Positions 1 through 12,600 of a DNA stretch of 64,000 bases are shown piece after piece (position 1 is the stretch's first letter; every line of letters begins with the position of its first letter). The stretch lies in contig NC_088786.1 in assembly GCF_949628265.1 (NCBI RefSeq), forward strand, positions 19,799,681-19,863,680. Reading direction: 5' to 3'. Both the position numbers and the translations under genes were made by a program. The DNA is from Cloeon dipterum. Its lineage: Eukaryota > Arthropoda > Insecta > Ephemeroptera > Baetidae. The notes beneath the pieces were generated by a model. The model searched no databases. It saw nothing but the letters and a program-made list of their open reading frames with translations, and was not told the origin of the DNA.

Positions 1-2040
1 TGTCGCAAAAAAGACACGAGACTTTAGTTTTGTAATTATATACAGCGATTAAAAGCCGAGCGTTTGAATTGGCCCCCAACATTATATATGCTGAAAAACA
101 ATTATTTTCTCACAAAAGCATGTACTTGAAGACCGTCCACCCGCCTTTGGATTCAAATTCGTGCAGAGTGGTCTATTGATTTTTCTTTTTACATGAAGCT
201 GTGAAAATGGATCATATATTCACAGATAGGGATAAGTAAATATTTCAAAAGTGGCCGGTGACTTAAGCAGAGAGCGCCTCCAACCCAATAAACACGCAAC
301 ACGGCCAGCAAGCAGGAGCAATAATAATAATGAAATCGGAGCCAGGAAAGAATAACAGCCATGCAGGGCCGGCGCAAGGCGCACGTTCATCTCTCCTCCT
401 GACATCAGCAGCGTGTTTCGAAATTGAATCGGCAGCGAGCGCCACGCAATCCTCGCAGACTACATAAATTCACGTGTGTGGCTGTGGCGATCTGCACAAC
501 CGAGCATTGACAGCGAGGAATTTAACGCGAAGAAAGAGTGCAGCGCCATTGTCAGCGTGTCTCTTCGTGGCGAGGATTATCTATCCTTTTCTGATTGTCA
601 TTGTTGCCTTTACACCAGCAGCTTTCATTGTCGTGCTGTCACTACATTTGAATCTGGCATCTGCAGCAGCACACAAATGAAGTTGCCACCTCACAACGAG
701 CCCCCCTGAGAGGCAAGAGTTGCACCCAGTCTCGGCCTATCACAATTATTATTAAATACACGTTTTGCTGTGCAACAAAAAGCCACCAGTCTATCCTCTT
801 TACAAAGAGAGCAATTCGAAAATAATAAAACCGAGCCAAAGGCACGGCATACCACGCAGTCGTGCTTTTTATTTCATTCAACGCTGAAAAAAGCGAGCTC
901 ATGGTTTGTTATTTTTGCTGCCGCTGATGCGTTGCTCGGCGGGCCGCACGCATTTATAATTTCCCGTTTTATTTTCCCCCAAAATTGTTATGCTCTCTCT
1001 CGATCTGGTTCGAGTCATGCGTTTTTATCACGAATATATATGCGAAATTAATACAGCTGCCTGAAATTCCTCTCTGGAAAATTTTTCGCAGTTTTAATTG
1101 ATTGAGTAATTTACAAAACAGTCAACTTCAGTTTTGTAATTTTCATTTTGTCTATCCATATGTTTGGAAATTTTGGGTTCTGTGTTCTAAATGCCTTTAT
1201 ATCATTCTTTGTTGGAATTGAAATGATGTCTCTTATTTGTAGGTTCAGTATGTTACACAAGAGGGTTACTGAGGAGTTTCGATGGTTTGTTTATATTAAA
1301 ACTTTTTGCTCAAAATCCTTTTTATAACTTTGCCGAGTGAAATATTAGGGTATATATAAACATTTTTACTTGTATTTTACCTGATCGACAGGGTACAGTG
1401 TGGTTTAAAGGATTGTTCCACTTATAGGGTCACACTATTTGTAAACACCTCAAATGATAGATACAAATAATATTTTTACCATATGTTGCTGTTTTTCAAT
1501 CCTGTTCATCTTTTGATAAAGGTTTCACTGATACAGTATATTGACCATTTTCAACGAAAAATAATCCCGTTTAGGAATCTGCGGCTAACATAACAAGAAA
1601 CAACAAATTTTAAAAAAGGCACGAAAAGAAAATATGATTTACAACAAGAGTTTTGAAAGTATCACATTGAAGCCTATTGAAACGGCGAAAAGTGATTGAA
1701 TCTCGATAAGTATCCAAATCAAAGAATTTATTTTGTAAAAACCTTTTATATTTCACTAAAGCAATGCAAAATTTTTTGCGTGTTTATTTAATTCTAATTT
1801 CAAATTATTAGCGTTTGACACGAAACCAAATGCGGTTTCAATAGCGGCTCAAAATTCTTAAAAATGTGTGAGTTGTGTTCATATTTGGTGTCAAGAAGTA
1901 ATAATTAATTAATCAGACGGATAAAAATTGCCCTGAAAATTCCCTTCTCTCATCAATACATGTGTATTTAAAGACGATTGATACTGGAAAATCAATTGCC
2001 CATGCATATAAACTGATCCCTAAGGATTTGAATTAAAGCC
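1..2040. other. Intergenic, no gene seen
   Basis: AT-rich DNA with one GC-richer patch at about 300-720. Open frames here are short, overlap on both strands and resemble nothing I know. I see no splice-linked exon series, RNA gene or clear repeat. Confidence 0.6.
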
Positions 2041-2044
2041 GTAT

Positions 2045-2175
2045 TTGAAATCTTATTTTATTTCACAACAAAGATAAGCTTCCATAAAAAGTCACGCTGT
2101 TTGATAGATCTCGACGAGAGGAATCGTAATCTCTGCCCAGTAAACCCCGCGCTGCAAATTTTTGAGAAAATTAGC
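2045..2175 (+). repeat. Dispersed repeat family C, copy 1
   Basis: This stretch shares an ordered set of blocks with 9245-9390: a TTTATTTCACAACAAAG block, a GATCTCGACGAGA block, then a GCGCTGYAAATTT block. The two copies are diverged but collinear. No terminal repeats or coding capacity are visible, so the class of element is unknown. Confidence 0.45.
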
Positions 2176-2399
2176 AAATTTTTGAAATTGTAGGGTACAA
2201 TTGTTGCCCCCTATCAACCCGCACCATAAATATCGCATTTTTTATAACATAGGTATAAAATACGTACGTCCAATTTCCATTCTGATTTTGAGGCCGATAT
2301 TTCCTCCCAGTCAATTCCCTTTTTGTGACATTCTAAACCGCAAAATGATCGCAGTTTTCATTCCATTCATTGCACAAACTGGGTGCACTTGAAGAAGAA

Positions 2400-3300
2400 T
2401 ATCTGTCAAACCATAAACGTGAAAAATGCAACGAAACCGACATGCTCAAGAGGCTGCGGCGTGAATGGAGGCGGGAGGGTGATGGAGAGGCAAGGTGCAA
2501 TATATATTAGTCCGATTGGGAAGACGGCAGCAAATAAGTGAATTAAGAGGGCAAAAAGAGCCAGCCGCGCAAATTGCCTCGCACGCGGCAGCAGTGGCGG
2601 CGGCGGCGGCGAAAATACATTTAATAACTGGGGCTGGCGGAGGCATGAACAAAAAGGGCCGCGCACAGCTCTCGTCGCTCGGCCGGTTTGAATGTGAAAA
2701 TGTGCTGAGAGAGAACGAGATAGAAGTTGAAGAGCAGGAGCTCTTCAGCACAGGCGGGCAGGCAGGGCGTGTGGGTTTTCACAAGGCATATATAAGCCAT
2801 CGAGGCAACTGTTAAACAAACTTTCAGCATCACCCTCATCCACTCATCCATCCATCCATGGCGCTGCCGCCGCTGCTGATGATGAAAACGCTCGAGGGCT
2901 GCCTCGGCAAAACTCCCTTTTGCCCACCGAGCCAAAGCATCACCGGGGAATAAAATATATGTGTGTGTGTGTGCAGCACTCTCGCTCGCTGCCAGCCGAA
3001 TAATTCATTTCGCCGCGCGCTCTTTATTGCAACCACATTTTCATTAATCCGTTTTGTAGTTAGCCCGCCGCTACCGCCGTCGGCCGCGCGTGCTGTCAGT
3101 GTATGTGTGCCTATATCTATTAAGGGAGAGAAAACAAAACATACGCCGCGCGGCTCAACTCTAGCACCCGACTTTGGGGATTTTCTCAAAAATTTCCAGC
3201 CCGCCGCGAGTGTGCTATTTTTAAAAAATTCTCTCCGAGCTTGCGGTGGTCGCTCTGGGTTTGTCGCAGGCCTAAATCAGAAATGGATTGGTCTTGAATA
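2400..3300. other. GC-rich non-coding island upstream of repeat E1
   Basis: A GC- and CpG-rich block inside AT-rich DNA, with GCC/GCA runs, CATCCATCC repeats and short CA repeats (about 2960-2975). Frames are open on both strands simply because stops are rare here; none resembles a protein. A cis-regulatory module of the neighbouring developmental gene is possible but is inference only. Confidence 0.35.
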
Positions 3301-3394
3301 ATTTGATCGGTCCTTTTTACCATTGCAAACTAAAATAATTATTTACATAGATAATGAAATATTGTTAAACAGATTTCCGCCGGATGAAGCTTAA

Positions 3395-3640
3395 ATTTTC
3401 CCACTGAGAAAAGAAAAATGAACTGCCACGGTTGGGTCTAAAAATTTAAACGGTCAAGCGTATCCTGTGCTTATTTCGTGGGATTTTTTGGAGGGTAAAT
3501 TCTGAAAAGCAATAATTCAGTTCATTCAGCGACTAAAACTGACGAGGGTCGGAAGTGTCAGAAAGCCGCGTTTGAAAAAAATGCGGGGTCAATATTCCAT
3601 AAAAGAAAGAGTTTGTGATGAGAAGCCCCAGCGTGAACTA
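3395..3640 (+). repeat. Dispersed repeat family E, copy 1
   Basis: Collinear with 10890-11160: shared blocks around GCAATAA-TTCAG, AACTGAC, GTCAGAAAG, GCRTTTGAAAAA and AAAGAGTT-TGATGAGA in the same order. The copies look roughly two-thirds identical by eye. No coding sequence or terminal inverted repeats were seen. Confidence 0.45.
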
Positions 3641-3989
3641 TATATTTATTGTCGGATCTTTGACGTTTGAAAACGATTGTCGCCGTTTGCCATGCAATAA
3701 CTTGATCCTAAAAGCATTTTTTCTCAATCCTGATTGTGAAAACGTTCGCCATCAAGGGGCCTTTAAGGACAGCTGCTGCAATCAATACATATAAAATTAA
3801 TGTGTTAACCGCATGTTTCAACTTCTGATTTATTTCTCAAGCCCTAATTTTCTGCGTGATTTTGACATCAAAACATATTGGTTTGTTTTAATTTTATCAA
3901 ATTAGTTGCTCAATGAAAATCCAGATTTTAGATTAATAAATCGACCGATTTAATTTTTTAGCACAGCATAGGAAGAAGGGAAATTCTGC

Positions 3990-4635
3990 GCCCTGTGAGA
4001 GAGCATCAACCTCACTCAGCAGGAAGCACCGGCACTTATTTTAGTATTATTTGAAAAATGAAAAGGGTCTAGCACAATAGTTGACGGTTCTCATTGCTTC
4101 TTGGAAGACGCCGCCAGAAATTCAATTTTTGAAGCATATTTATGGTAGAGGAAACACTTCCAGACTTTTTCAATACGTATCCACTTTTATAGTTTAAAAT
4201 AAAATTGTAGTTTGTATTGTGCACCTTTTGAAAGCCATCCAGTTTGCTGAATTTGTTTCACGACGGATGAATTGTGGCTCGGGGATGTGCAAACTGCTGG
4301 CAGAGCCGTAACTCGGTGGAATACATTGCGAACGCGGGCTGTCTCGTTTTTCAGACAGAGATCCTCGTGGACGTGCAGACGGCCCCGACACGATAATACA
4401 TTTTCATCCAGCATAGCAGCGGAGCGCACAATCCAGCGCAATATACGCGCTCCAAATATATAAAATATATCTTGTTGCTCTGCGCGCATTTCACATACAC
4501 ACGCGCGCGCACACATACTCAACTCACTCGTGGTGCGGTGTGCCCGCGGTTGTTTTTATTGCAGTAAAGCTTGAGATGGAACCCCCTTAATTAATGTGTT
4601 TCTCTGTTTTGTTTGAAAATAACTGACGCGCGCAC

Positions 4636-4685
<50 letters not shown>

Positions 4686-5545
4686 GCAGCAGCAGCACAT
4701 CGCAGCGAAATGATGCGCCCGAAGAGAGAGCGCATATATTATTCACTCAGCAGCAGGGAGCACTCACTGACAATAAGAGCCGCAGGATATGAAAGATAGA
4801 ATGGGTCAAGCACAAGTTGACAGTTTTTTTATTGCATCTTGAATGGCGCATTTTTTATATTCCAACTCATTAAAAGAGATTTGATGGTAGAATATCTGCA
4901 GAATAAATAATTTGACTATTCCTTTTCGTTGCAACTCTCGATTCGTCGTGGCATGTTTCGGTTCCAAAACTGGCGCTCTATTTATATTAGATTACAATTT
5001 TGCATGATAAGCATATTGTCATTATTTTAAAATGATTGCTGTAGAAACCCCTTTACGACCAAGTTAAATTTACCCAAAAATCCAGGGGTGGATTCAACCC
5101 TCAACTTTGACTTGAAATATCATGATTAATTATTTTCAATCCAATGTGGTTCAAAGCCGCTCGAAATCTGGATGAAAATTTCTTAAGACCTTGATTTTCA
5201 GGGTGCGGCAAGACGTTTCCAGCTTGACACTGATATTCTAAAAAATAAGAACACAGCGGCCACAGGATTTCCGAAAAAGCAGTACTGGAGACATTTCCGT
5301 TGTGGTTAGCCGGGGCAGCTATACACTCAATACGCGCGGCACTCCATGGATTGTCATTATTCCAAACCGTTTCCTATTTTTGTTCTCTATTACGCACGGA
5401 GCGCGGCAGATGTCCATTTCATGGGCATGCTGGTGTCATTGGCTGCTGCTTGTAAAGAGTTTCGCCACTTCTGAGCGCCTCGTACAAAGGAGTAGGTTCA
5501 AAAAATGTACAGAAGCATATTATGGAGTAGAGGAATAATTTCCTA
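3990..5545. repeat. Diverged local repeats (family D) around a TC microsatellite
   Basis: Blocks near 4060-4160, 4800-4900 and 5440-5545 resemble each other: a GGGTC-AGCACAA-AGTTGAC block in the first two, and a GAAGCATATT-ATGG-GTAGAGGAA block in the first and third. They look like old fragments of one local duplication or element. The rest of 3640-5780 is AT-rich without a recognised gene. Confidence 0.3.
4637..4682. repeat. (TC)23 microsatellite
   Basis: An uninterrupted run of 23 TC dinucleotides in a GC-rich island that also has GAGAGAG tracts. In insects such CTCT/GAGA tracts can be bound by GAGA-type factors, but a plain microsatellite is equally likely. Confidence 0.95.
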
Positions 5546-5779
5546 CGTTTGTTTAGTTCATATGGTATTTTTTTTAATTTCAAAACATATAGTTTGGAGA
5601 TTTTAACTTTTCTTGTAATTTTATCAAAATAAAATTTAATTATACATGCGCTTGCTACCTGAATAGAGAAGGCACTCTAGTCTAGGCGTTACAAATCATT
5701 GTAAGAAATTATAAATTTTTGGAGCATCAATATTACTCAGGGTGGTGTTATTTTAGTTTTCTAGAAATTATAACACTTT

Positions 5780-5960
5780 AAAATCGAAAAACACGAATTT
5801 TGGTGTTTTTGCGACTCTAAATCTTGACGGGTTCTTGAAAAAACTGGAAAACTTAGATTCGTCTTAACCTTCCTGACTGGCTCAAGGGTTTAGGGGTTAC
5901 CCTTCATACCAAAAATTTTATATTTCCACCCTCTTGAAAAAATTAAAAACTTTTTATTAA
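5780..5960 (+). repeat. Dispersed repeat family B, partial copy
   Basis: Carries the family B end module (TTAGA-TCGTCT-AACC-T-CCTGACT-GCT-AAGGG, then GGGTTACCC) also seen at 43.2, 52.3, 54.0 and, inverted, 60.7 kb. The copy is degenerate. Confidence 0.4.
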
Positions 5961-6059
5961 AACCGAATTTCCTATTCCTTTGCATATTCAATTTAAATAT
6001 TGAGCCCTGAGGAAGTACTTACTTAGTATATAGTATAGCAGTTTTGGTGCTTAAATTTA

Positions 6060-6730
6060 GAGCATATGGGGTTTGAAAGAGGCGGTCAATGTATATGTTT
6101 TATCTTCAATTTCTAGCAATTTTAAAAGAGAGGCGCAGAGAGCAGGCGATAAGTGAGCTGCTTTCCCACCAATTTGAATTCCCCCCGTGCGTCCCTCGGT
6201 TCGTCGTGCCCACGGAGTGAGGGGCGGGGGGAGGCAATTCAAAATAGAGCCGGCGCATGTCAAATTTAATTTACGGTTTCACGCTAATCCCATATAGATA
6301 TTCAAATTTGTTTACTTTATCGACTGCTCACTCTGTGTGCCTCTGCCTGAGCGCGCTGAATACATATACGAACTCACTCGCTCTCTCTCTCTCGTGTATG
6401 TAGAGAAGGGAGACGGAAAGCGAGAGAGCGAGCATAACCGCAGCCGGCGGCAATCGCAGTGCCACAGCAGCGGCGAGATATTTAATTCTCGCGCCTCTTC
6501 TGCTTTTGCCATTATCTCCTCGTGGCCCCGAATTCGCGCCGTGTACACTACACTACACGCCGGATGAAAACTTAATTAACTGCTCTGCTCTGCGCTCGCT
6601 CGCTCGCTCGGCGACAATAATCATATTGTGTGTTGTATTGTATTGTATTGTGTGTCGGGATTAATGTTTGTTTGCCTTCGCGCGCATATCAACCACGTGC
6701 ATCCACAATTTCCACTCATTCAATTTTCCG
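6060..6730. other. GC-rich non-coding island with CTCTC tracts
   Basis: A GC-rich block with a CTCTCTCTCTC tract near 6380, GCTCGCTCGCTCG at about 6593-6610 and TGTATTGTATTG repeats near 6630-6650. No protein-like frame was recognised. It may be regulatory; this is inference. Confidence 0.35.
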
Positions 6731-7879
6731 GTATCAGCTCTGCCAGATGGAATCGATCAAATCGTGATATAGATGAACGATTGAAATATTTTTTCTGCAT
6801 TTAAGTTGATACAGGGCAACAGTTGAATTTTTCATTTTATAGCAATTTTTTCAGCAATGTGAAATAATCAAAAGAGGATCGTGCAACAATACCAGTCTAA
6901 ATGTTTCTCAATCTCCTCCAAACATTGCAAAATGCCAATAAATAGCTGACAAATAAACGCAAATCTGTTAGAAAAATAAATCTTTTCAAAGGAAAATTGT
7001 ATACAAGGAGGGAGGGAAGGGAAAAAAGAAATAACCTGTGTGGAATTAACAAAAAGGGTATTATATGAAGAAACTGATAGGAGAAATAACAAACATTATA
7101 GATAAAGGGTGGAGATAGCGCCATCCTGCCTGTTAAAATATTGGGAAATCATACTCTTTTTAAGTACCGCAGTACACCCATAAATTTACTTTTGACAACT
7201 TTAAATAAAGATAGGGATTACTTGGATTTCTTTAAAATCTTTCTTTTCCAAATATATAGACAGATAAACCAAGTGAATTCGGTTAATTGAAAGACCTGCG
7301 GCTGGGGTGTCTAAATTTTAACTTTGACAGCAATGGATAATTTCCGTTTTTTTATTACAATTAACTTTAGAATCTAAGAGCTACCAGCCGATATGTCATT
7401 GGAATTGGCTGGACTTGTATAAGGACGTATTTTTTAATATGATCCATTAAGCAGAAAACGCCAATATGTAGCAAAAGCTTTTAGCCAAAATGCACTTCAT
7501 GAAGCTTTTTTTAACGTGTGAGAATACAACTTCTTTGCCACATCAAAACGGGTGTAATTTAATTGCCTCAGTCAATATCGTCCTTACCATCAGTTGTTAG
7601 GAACTTTTAAATTAAAAGTTAATTCGCCATGAATGCATTAGTGTGTCTATATATGCGTGTGCAACAATTAATTGTGAATTTTGCAGAGAAATTTAAATTA
7701 GGGTGGTTAACTCGCGAAAATTGATAGTTAATTGTTACACGTGTATAAAAATCTACGTTGGCAAAATTACTCTTCGAAAGACATTAAAAAGAGCAAGTAA
7801 TATTGTTTTGAACTGTAAGATGACAAAAAGCTCATGGTCACATTGTTTTTAAAATTATCTCTACATAATGTACAATATT
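6731..7879. other. AT-rich intergenic DNA
   Basis: I see no gene, RNA or clear repeat here. Confidence 0.6.
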
Positions 7880-8210
7880 CAAATCTGGATCAAAATGGGT
7901 TGAATTAAAAAAAATCGTAATCTATTGTAAAATTATAAAATGTCTCTCATTGTTATTTCGCTTGATTATACGAATATTCTTTTCTCGCTTATCTATCTAA
8001 CGGTGTGCCAATTTTGAGGCAAAATAAATACTGATTTTCAATGAGGCAATAGTGCTGGCCGCTTGGTAAACGTTGCAGTCAATTTTCTCGGAAATTTAAA
8101 CGGCATTCCCCTGCTGCAATATATTATAGCTTTTCCCAATTTTCAAAGCATTCTAAATAAAGGTGAAATTATTTTTCAGGATTATGCAGTACTGATCCAC
8201 TTTAAATAAA
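7880..8210 (+). repeat. Dispersed repeat family A, copy 1
   Basis: One of five same-orientation, diverged copies of a roughly 350 bp sequence (others near 11.7, 42.2, 45.4 and 58.9 kb). Shared landmarks in order: TTCGCTY, a TCTAAC/CCAATAGTGTG block, a GAAATAA-ATGATTTTCAATAAGG block, CTCGCCGCTT, TTTTCTCGGAAATT-AAACGG, and GATCCACTTTAA. It is non-coding and lacks obvious terminal inverted repeats. Confidence 0.5.
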
Positions 8211-8289
8211 ATAGTAGCATTTTGAAATGCTTGTATATTTTTAAACTAAACTTTCGTATTTTCTGCTCCAATTCGCATGAATTAATTTG

Positions 8290-8900
8290 AGAAGCAAGCA
8301 ACCCTCACCCTCTAACCTCAATTAATGCGGCTAATAAGTCGGCAAACACACGCATCCGACCGCACATTCTCCAACATATCAATTGTGTTTTTGCATTATC
8401 CACGGCCGCTGCTTTTAATCATTACAAATTCGTCTGCGCGCAATCGACTCACCCTTTGCACCCCTTGCAGGCAAAACACAACAAAAAGCAAGCTTGCAGG
8501 GGTTATTTCGGAGAGCGAGAAGTTGGGTTCGTTCATTTTTCGTGTGTGTATATATATATCCGCGCGCTGTATATGTAAATCAGTGCGTGGAAGAGCGAGA
8601 GCGAGAGAGATAGAGAGCGGTAGGCGGTCCAGATGGTGGTTGTCTCACACAGCATCCCTGCCAGAGCAACTTCATATGCTCCGAATTACACGCACATACA
8701 TTTTACATTCCCTGCTGCTGCGCTGCTGCTGCTGCTGCATTATTTTCGACATGAGAGCTCTCCGACGCGCGGGCGGAAAGCAGCCCATGTGGAATCCAAG
8801 ACAGCAGGCTTGCTCTGCCCTGCCTACGACCCTCCGCCGCTAAACGGCCCAAAGCGCTGCGTTTCGCTCTGCTTTTCAGCAATGCGAAACAATAATCATA
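8290..8900. other. GC-rich non-coding island
   Basis: Contains GAGCGAGAGCGAGAGAGA (about 8593-8612), CTGCTG runs (8710-8735) and many CpGs. Two overlapping frames of 172 codons are open, but neither resembles a known protein and the composition explains them. I treat the block as possible regulatory DNA. Confidence 0.35.
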
Positions 8901-9244
8901 ATACCGTTTCGGGGGTGGTTTCATTTGGATGGATTAAAATCAATGTTGCGCGGTTGAATTTAGAAATAAAATGGAAGCACGGGGATCTGGATAATTCCTC
9001 GTTGGCAAAGGTCGTGTTTATTTTTCTTTCTACAAATTTAGAAGAAATGAGTCCGGATCGATCTTTTTTCCTCCACAATGTCTCTAGAGTCAAACCCTTG
9101 TCAATAATGAAAGACAATTATCACATAATATTATGTTTTAAGTGGTTTTAAGCATAAAATATTAAAATTTTGAATATTTTTATATTCTTCCAACATTTTA
9201 TTTTTGCAGCGTGAAACATTTCCAAAAAGTATTCCTGTCTCCCT

Positions 9245-9390
9245 TTCTTGACATCTCGATTTATTTCACAACAAAGAAATTCCCTAAAATGTGTCATACG
9301 CACTAGTTTACTGTTTGGATTGATCTCGACGAGATTAAATAATAATTGGCCAAGAAGATCTTGTCCAGCGCTGTAAATTTAGGAAAAACG
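9245..9390 (+). repeat. Dispersed repeat family C, copy 2
   Basis: Collinear with 2045-2175 (TTTATTTCACAACAAAG, GATCTCGACGAGA, GCGCTGTAAATTT). It precedes a family E copy by about 1.5 kb, the same order and similar spacing as copy 1. Confidence 0.45.
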
Positions 9391-10889
9391 TCAAATTTTG
9401 ATTGTATATAGCAAGCTTATCTTTTAATTATTGCACAATGTATAGCAAAATTGTCAAAGCAATTACATAATCCATTTCTTAAACTGTATAACCAACAATT
9501 CTTAATAATTTAGAATTGTTGCCCGGTATTAATCCATTTACTTTGAAACATATATTCCAGTTTCAGAAGAATCGTCACACATCTTACCTGTTTTATACCA
9601 GAAACAATGTTTCATTGTTCGTCTCATATATTGCAGCGCATTTCTGTTTATAAATATATATGTCTTTTCAAGCTAAATCAAAAAACATTTATCGCGCATC
9701 ACGCGCATTGCTGCGCGCTTGTAAAATAAGCAAATTCTCAGTCAGTCAGCGCAATTAACAGAATTTTAAAGTAAATGGGGTGCTGCAATAAAACTTTTTA
9801 TTCGAACAACATGTTAATGGCTGTTTAGAAAGTTTTACGAGTGTGAGACGTGAGCGAGACAGTTAAAACGGAATGGGGGTACACGCGCAGCGCGAGAAAA
9901 ATTTATGTGATGTGCTCGCGATTTGCACCCGGACTTTTCATGCCCGAATTATTTCATTCCAGATCAGCGTGCCTCATTTCTCATGTCAAATATTACAGTA
10001 AATTTTTATTTTTGTTGTATTTTGCTACAAAAATTCTAATTATAAAATTAGCAAATTTGGTGTTGCAGACAGATATAATCATACAGGATAAATTAATTTC
10101 GTTTTGTTATCATTATCAGTTGATATGAAAATAATTTCTAGAAAAGATGAGGAGAATATTTAAATTTGGAAGGAAAGTCTAAAAAAAATTCGAAAAATTG
10201 TAGAAAAATAATCTCACACATTTTCGTATTGTATAACAGCAGCTGTTTTGTTCCCGAAGGTCTCATTGCAGCAGTATATACTATACCTCCTAAACAAAAT
10301 TCATACCACGCAGTATTGGCTGCAGAGATCGACTGCTCTCATCTCTGATTGCAAACAAAAAAAGTAACGAGTTACGAAATCTTTCATAGCCCCGCGCTTT
10401 GGAATTGTACTTATTTGCATTCATCTTCGGTACAACGTTGCAATAACATCTATTGCTGTTCGAACATTTTCCTGTGACAAAAATTCGATTGCAACATAAT
10501 GTAAGATTTATTTTCTTGACCAGTTTAAGTCTCTTTCGAGATAAGGTTTTTTTAGGAAACCATTACGAAAATAGGACTTCATCGCCTCATAGCTCAAAAC
10601 CATCCTTCTTATTCCTACGATAAGTTCCAGCGTCATTGCGCCCTACTTCATGACAAAAATCGTAACACGCATTAATATAAAATCAAAACAATATAATCCT
10701 ACTACTTATTCAATAAAATATAAATAAAAAATACAACCAACCCCGAGTGTTGACATCTTAACCAAGAAAATAATAGTTTTTAATTGAATTAATTTCTTCC
10801 TTTTCCTTTATATTAAGAAATTTGGGAGGAATTAAAAAAAGCTTTCTGACTCGCTACGTGGCTATATTATAACAATGAAAGGAGATGAG
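9391..10889. other. AT-rich intergenic DNA
   Basis: There is a short CpG-rich patch at 9690-9910. No gene or RNA was recognised. Confidence 0.55.
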
Positions 10890-11160
10890 AGCAGACTAAA
10901 TTTTCACTGTGAGAAACGAAGCGTGAGAAAAATGCCACCAAAACGAAAATCCCCAAAAAGGTTTGGTTTTAATAATGTCGCGCATTTCCTAGAGTTATAT
11001 TGTTGAGATTTCCGGTGCGGGACATTTCGAAAGGCAATAAATTCAGGCTATTCCGTTCTTTCAGTGAATGGAACTGACAGGTCAGAAAGTAGCATTTGAA
11101 AAATGAACCTTCGATTTCCCAACAAAAGGAAAGAGTTGATGAGAGGCCACCCATAACGCG
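10890..11160 (+). repeat. Dispersed repeat family E, copy 2
   Basis: Collinear with 3395-3640. The block GTCAGAAAGTAGCATTTGAA at about 11082-11101 matches the GTCAGAAAGCCGCGTTTGAA block of copy 1. Confidence 0.45.
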
Positions 11161-11520
11161 CGTCTTACTGCTCCTTTTTAGCCACGTCCCCCCAACCGCG
11201 CAGCCTGTCTCACTTTGTTTCACACTTGCACATTTTGCCCTCGATGAAAGGCGCAAGTGACACTCAAGAAAGACGATTTGTCATTCCGATATAAAACAGC
11301 GACGAAATCACTCGTTGCAAGCACGGCAGCAGTGGAATCGGACGCGAAATTTTTAATAAAAAAATATAAATTGCGCGCGGTCGTCGCTCGCGCGCGCAAG
11401 TGCTGGCTTTTTCTGTTTTAATTGAGAGCTAGCCAAAACAAATATTATAAGGCCGCGCTCTGGATCTGAGTGAGCATCACGACGCTTCAATGAATGATTT
11501 AAAATATGGGCGCGCGATTC
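11161..11520. other. GC-rich non-coding island
   Basis: CpG-rich, with GCGCGCGG and CGCGCGCGCAAG motifs around 11370-11400. No coding frame was recognised; possible regulatory DNA. Confidence 0.3.
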
Positions 11521-11689
11521 CGTTTATTTCTAGAGTTTCTTGCATAAGAAAATAATATTGATGCAATAGCTACATAGCGTCAAACACTCAAATTATTTTT
11601 GTTATTTTGGTCCGTGAGTATTTTTGTACATTGAAGTGAATTGATTCATAGGGTAACAATTGTAAGAAATTCTTCAATGTGCAATAATT

Positions 11690-12050
11690 GAATCGTATAG
11701 GAGGAAGGTAACAATAGTATAAAATTATTACAAAATTTGTCAAATTTCTTTAAAAATTATATGGTTTGTTAAAATTTTCACTTCATTTTCGATTTCGCTC
11801 GTCATGACCTAATCTAACAGTGTGCATATTATTGGGTTAATTTACCTTCTAGCGGAATAAAAATTATGCTTTTCAATAAGGTGCGTGTTTGTGCGCTCGC
11901 CGCTTATATATCATGTAACTTTGTAGCCGATTTTCTCAGAAATTAAAACGGTATAACCTGAGATATCTTGTCTTTCCCGAATTTCCTAGAATATAGTTAA
12001 GATAGAGGTAAAAATTATTTTTAATGTAACTGTCGACATTGGAGCTTTTG
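11690..12050 (+). repeat. Dispersed repeat family A, copy 2
   Basis: Matches copy 1 in order: TTTCGCTCGT, ATCTAACAGTGTG, GCTTTTCAATAAGG, CTCGCCGCTTA, TTTTCTCAGAAATTAAAACGG. It also has the TTAATTTACCT block found at 42.3 kb. Confidence 0.5.
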
Positions 12051-12600
12051 GTTGTTCCAATATTATAATTTATTTTTTTTTCAGAATTTTGTGGTTTAAA
12101 ATAATTTTCAGGAAATGAGGGCTTATGCGGAAATTGTGAGAGGAATATTAATATACCCAAAATATTTATATTTTGCTGTTGGCAGAATCCAAAAATAACA
12201 AGGATTTGACATTGTTAAAAATTCCTATGGTGGATGTTTTATTTGAATAAAATGATTAAATATAATATTTAATAACAGCCGGACAATGTGTTCATTGGAA
12301 TATTCGGATCAGCTAGAGAAATATGAATGCAGAACATATATACGAGAGGAAAACATTTTTTTTCTGAAATTGATCGAATATAATTGCTCTTAAATTTTTA
12401 ATTTCTACAGCAGGTTGAAAAATTTTCATTTTAGCGAAACATCAATTTCAGTGGTTGACAGAGAAAATTAAAACTTACCCTATCCTGTTCATTATTTGGG
12501 TATGAGAACTAAATTTTTATATTTTTTTTTCTTTTTGGACAAGAAAAAGAAGAGCCCTGATGGGATCAATTTTAGAGGCGAAGTAAATACCCTTTTATAC

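Noticed and set aside
985..1040. tRNA-like B box (GGTTCGAGTC)
   Set aside because: The flanking bases do not form a T-arm stem and no A box or acceptor stem is present.
8325..9151. Two overlapping 172-codon open frames
   Set aside because: No resemblance to a known protein, low-complexity GC-rich origin, no splice partners or poly(A) context.
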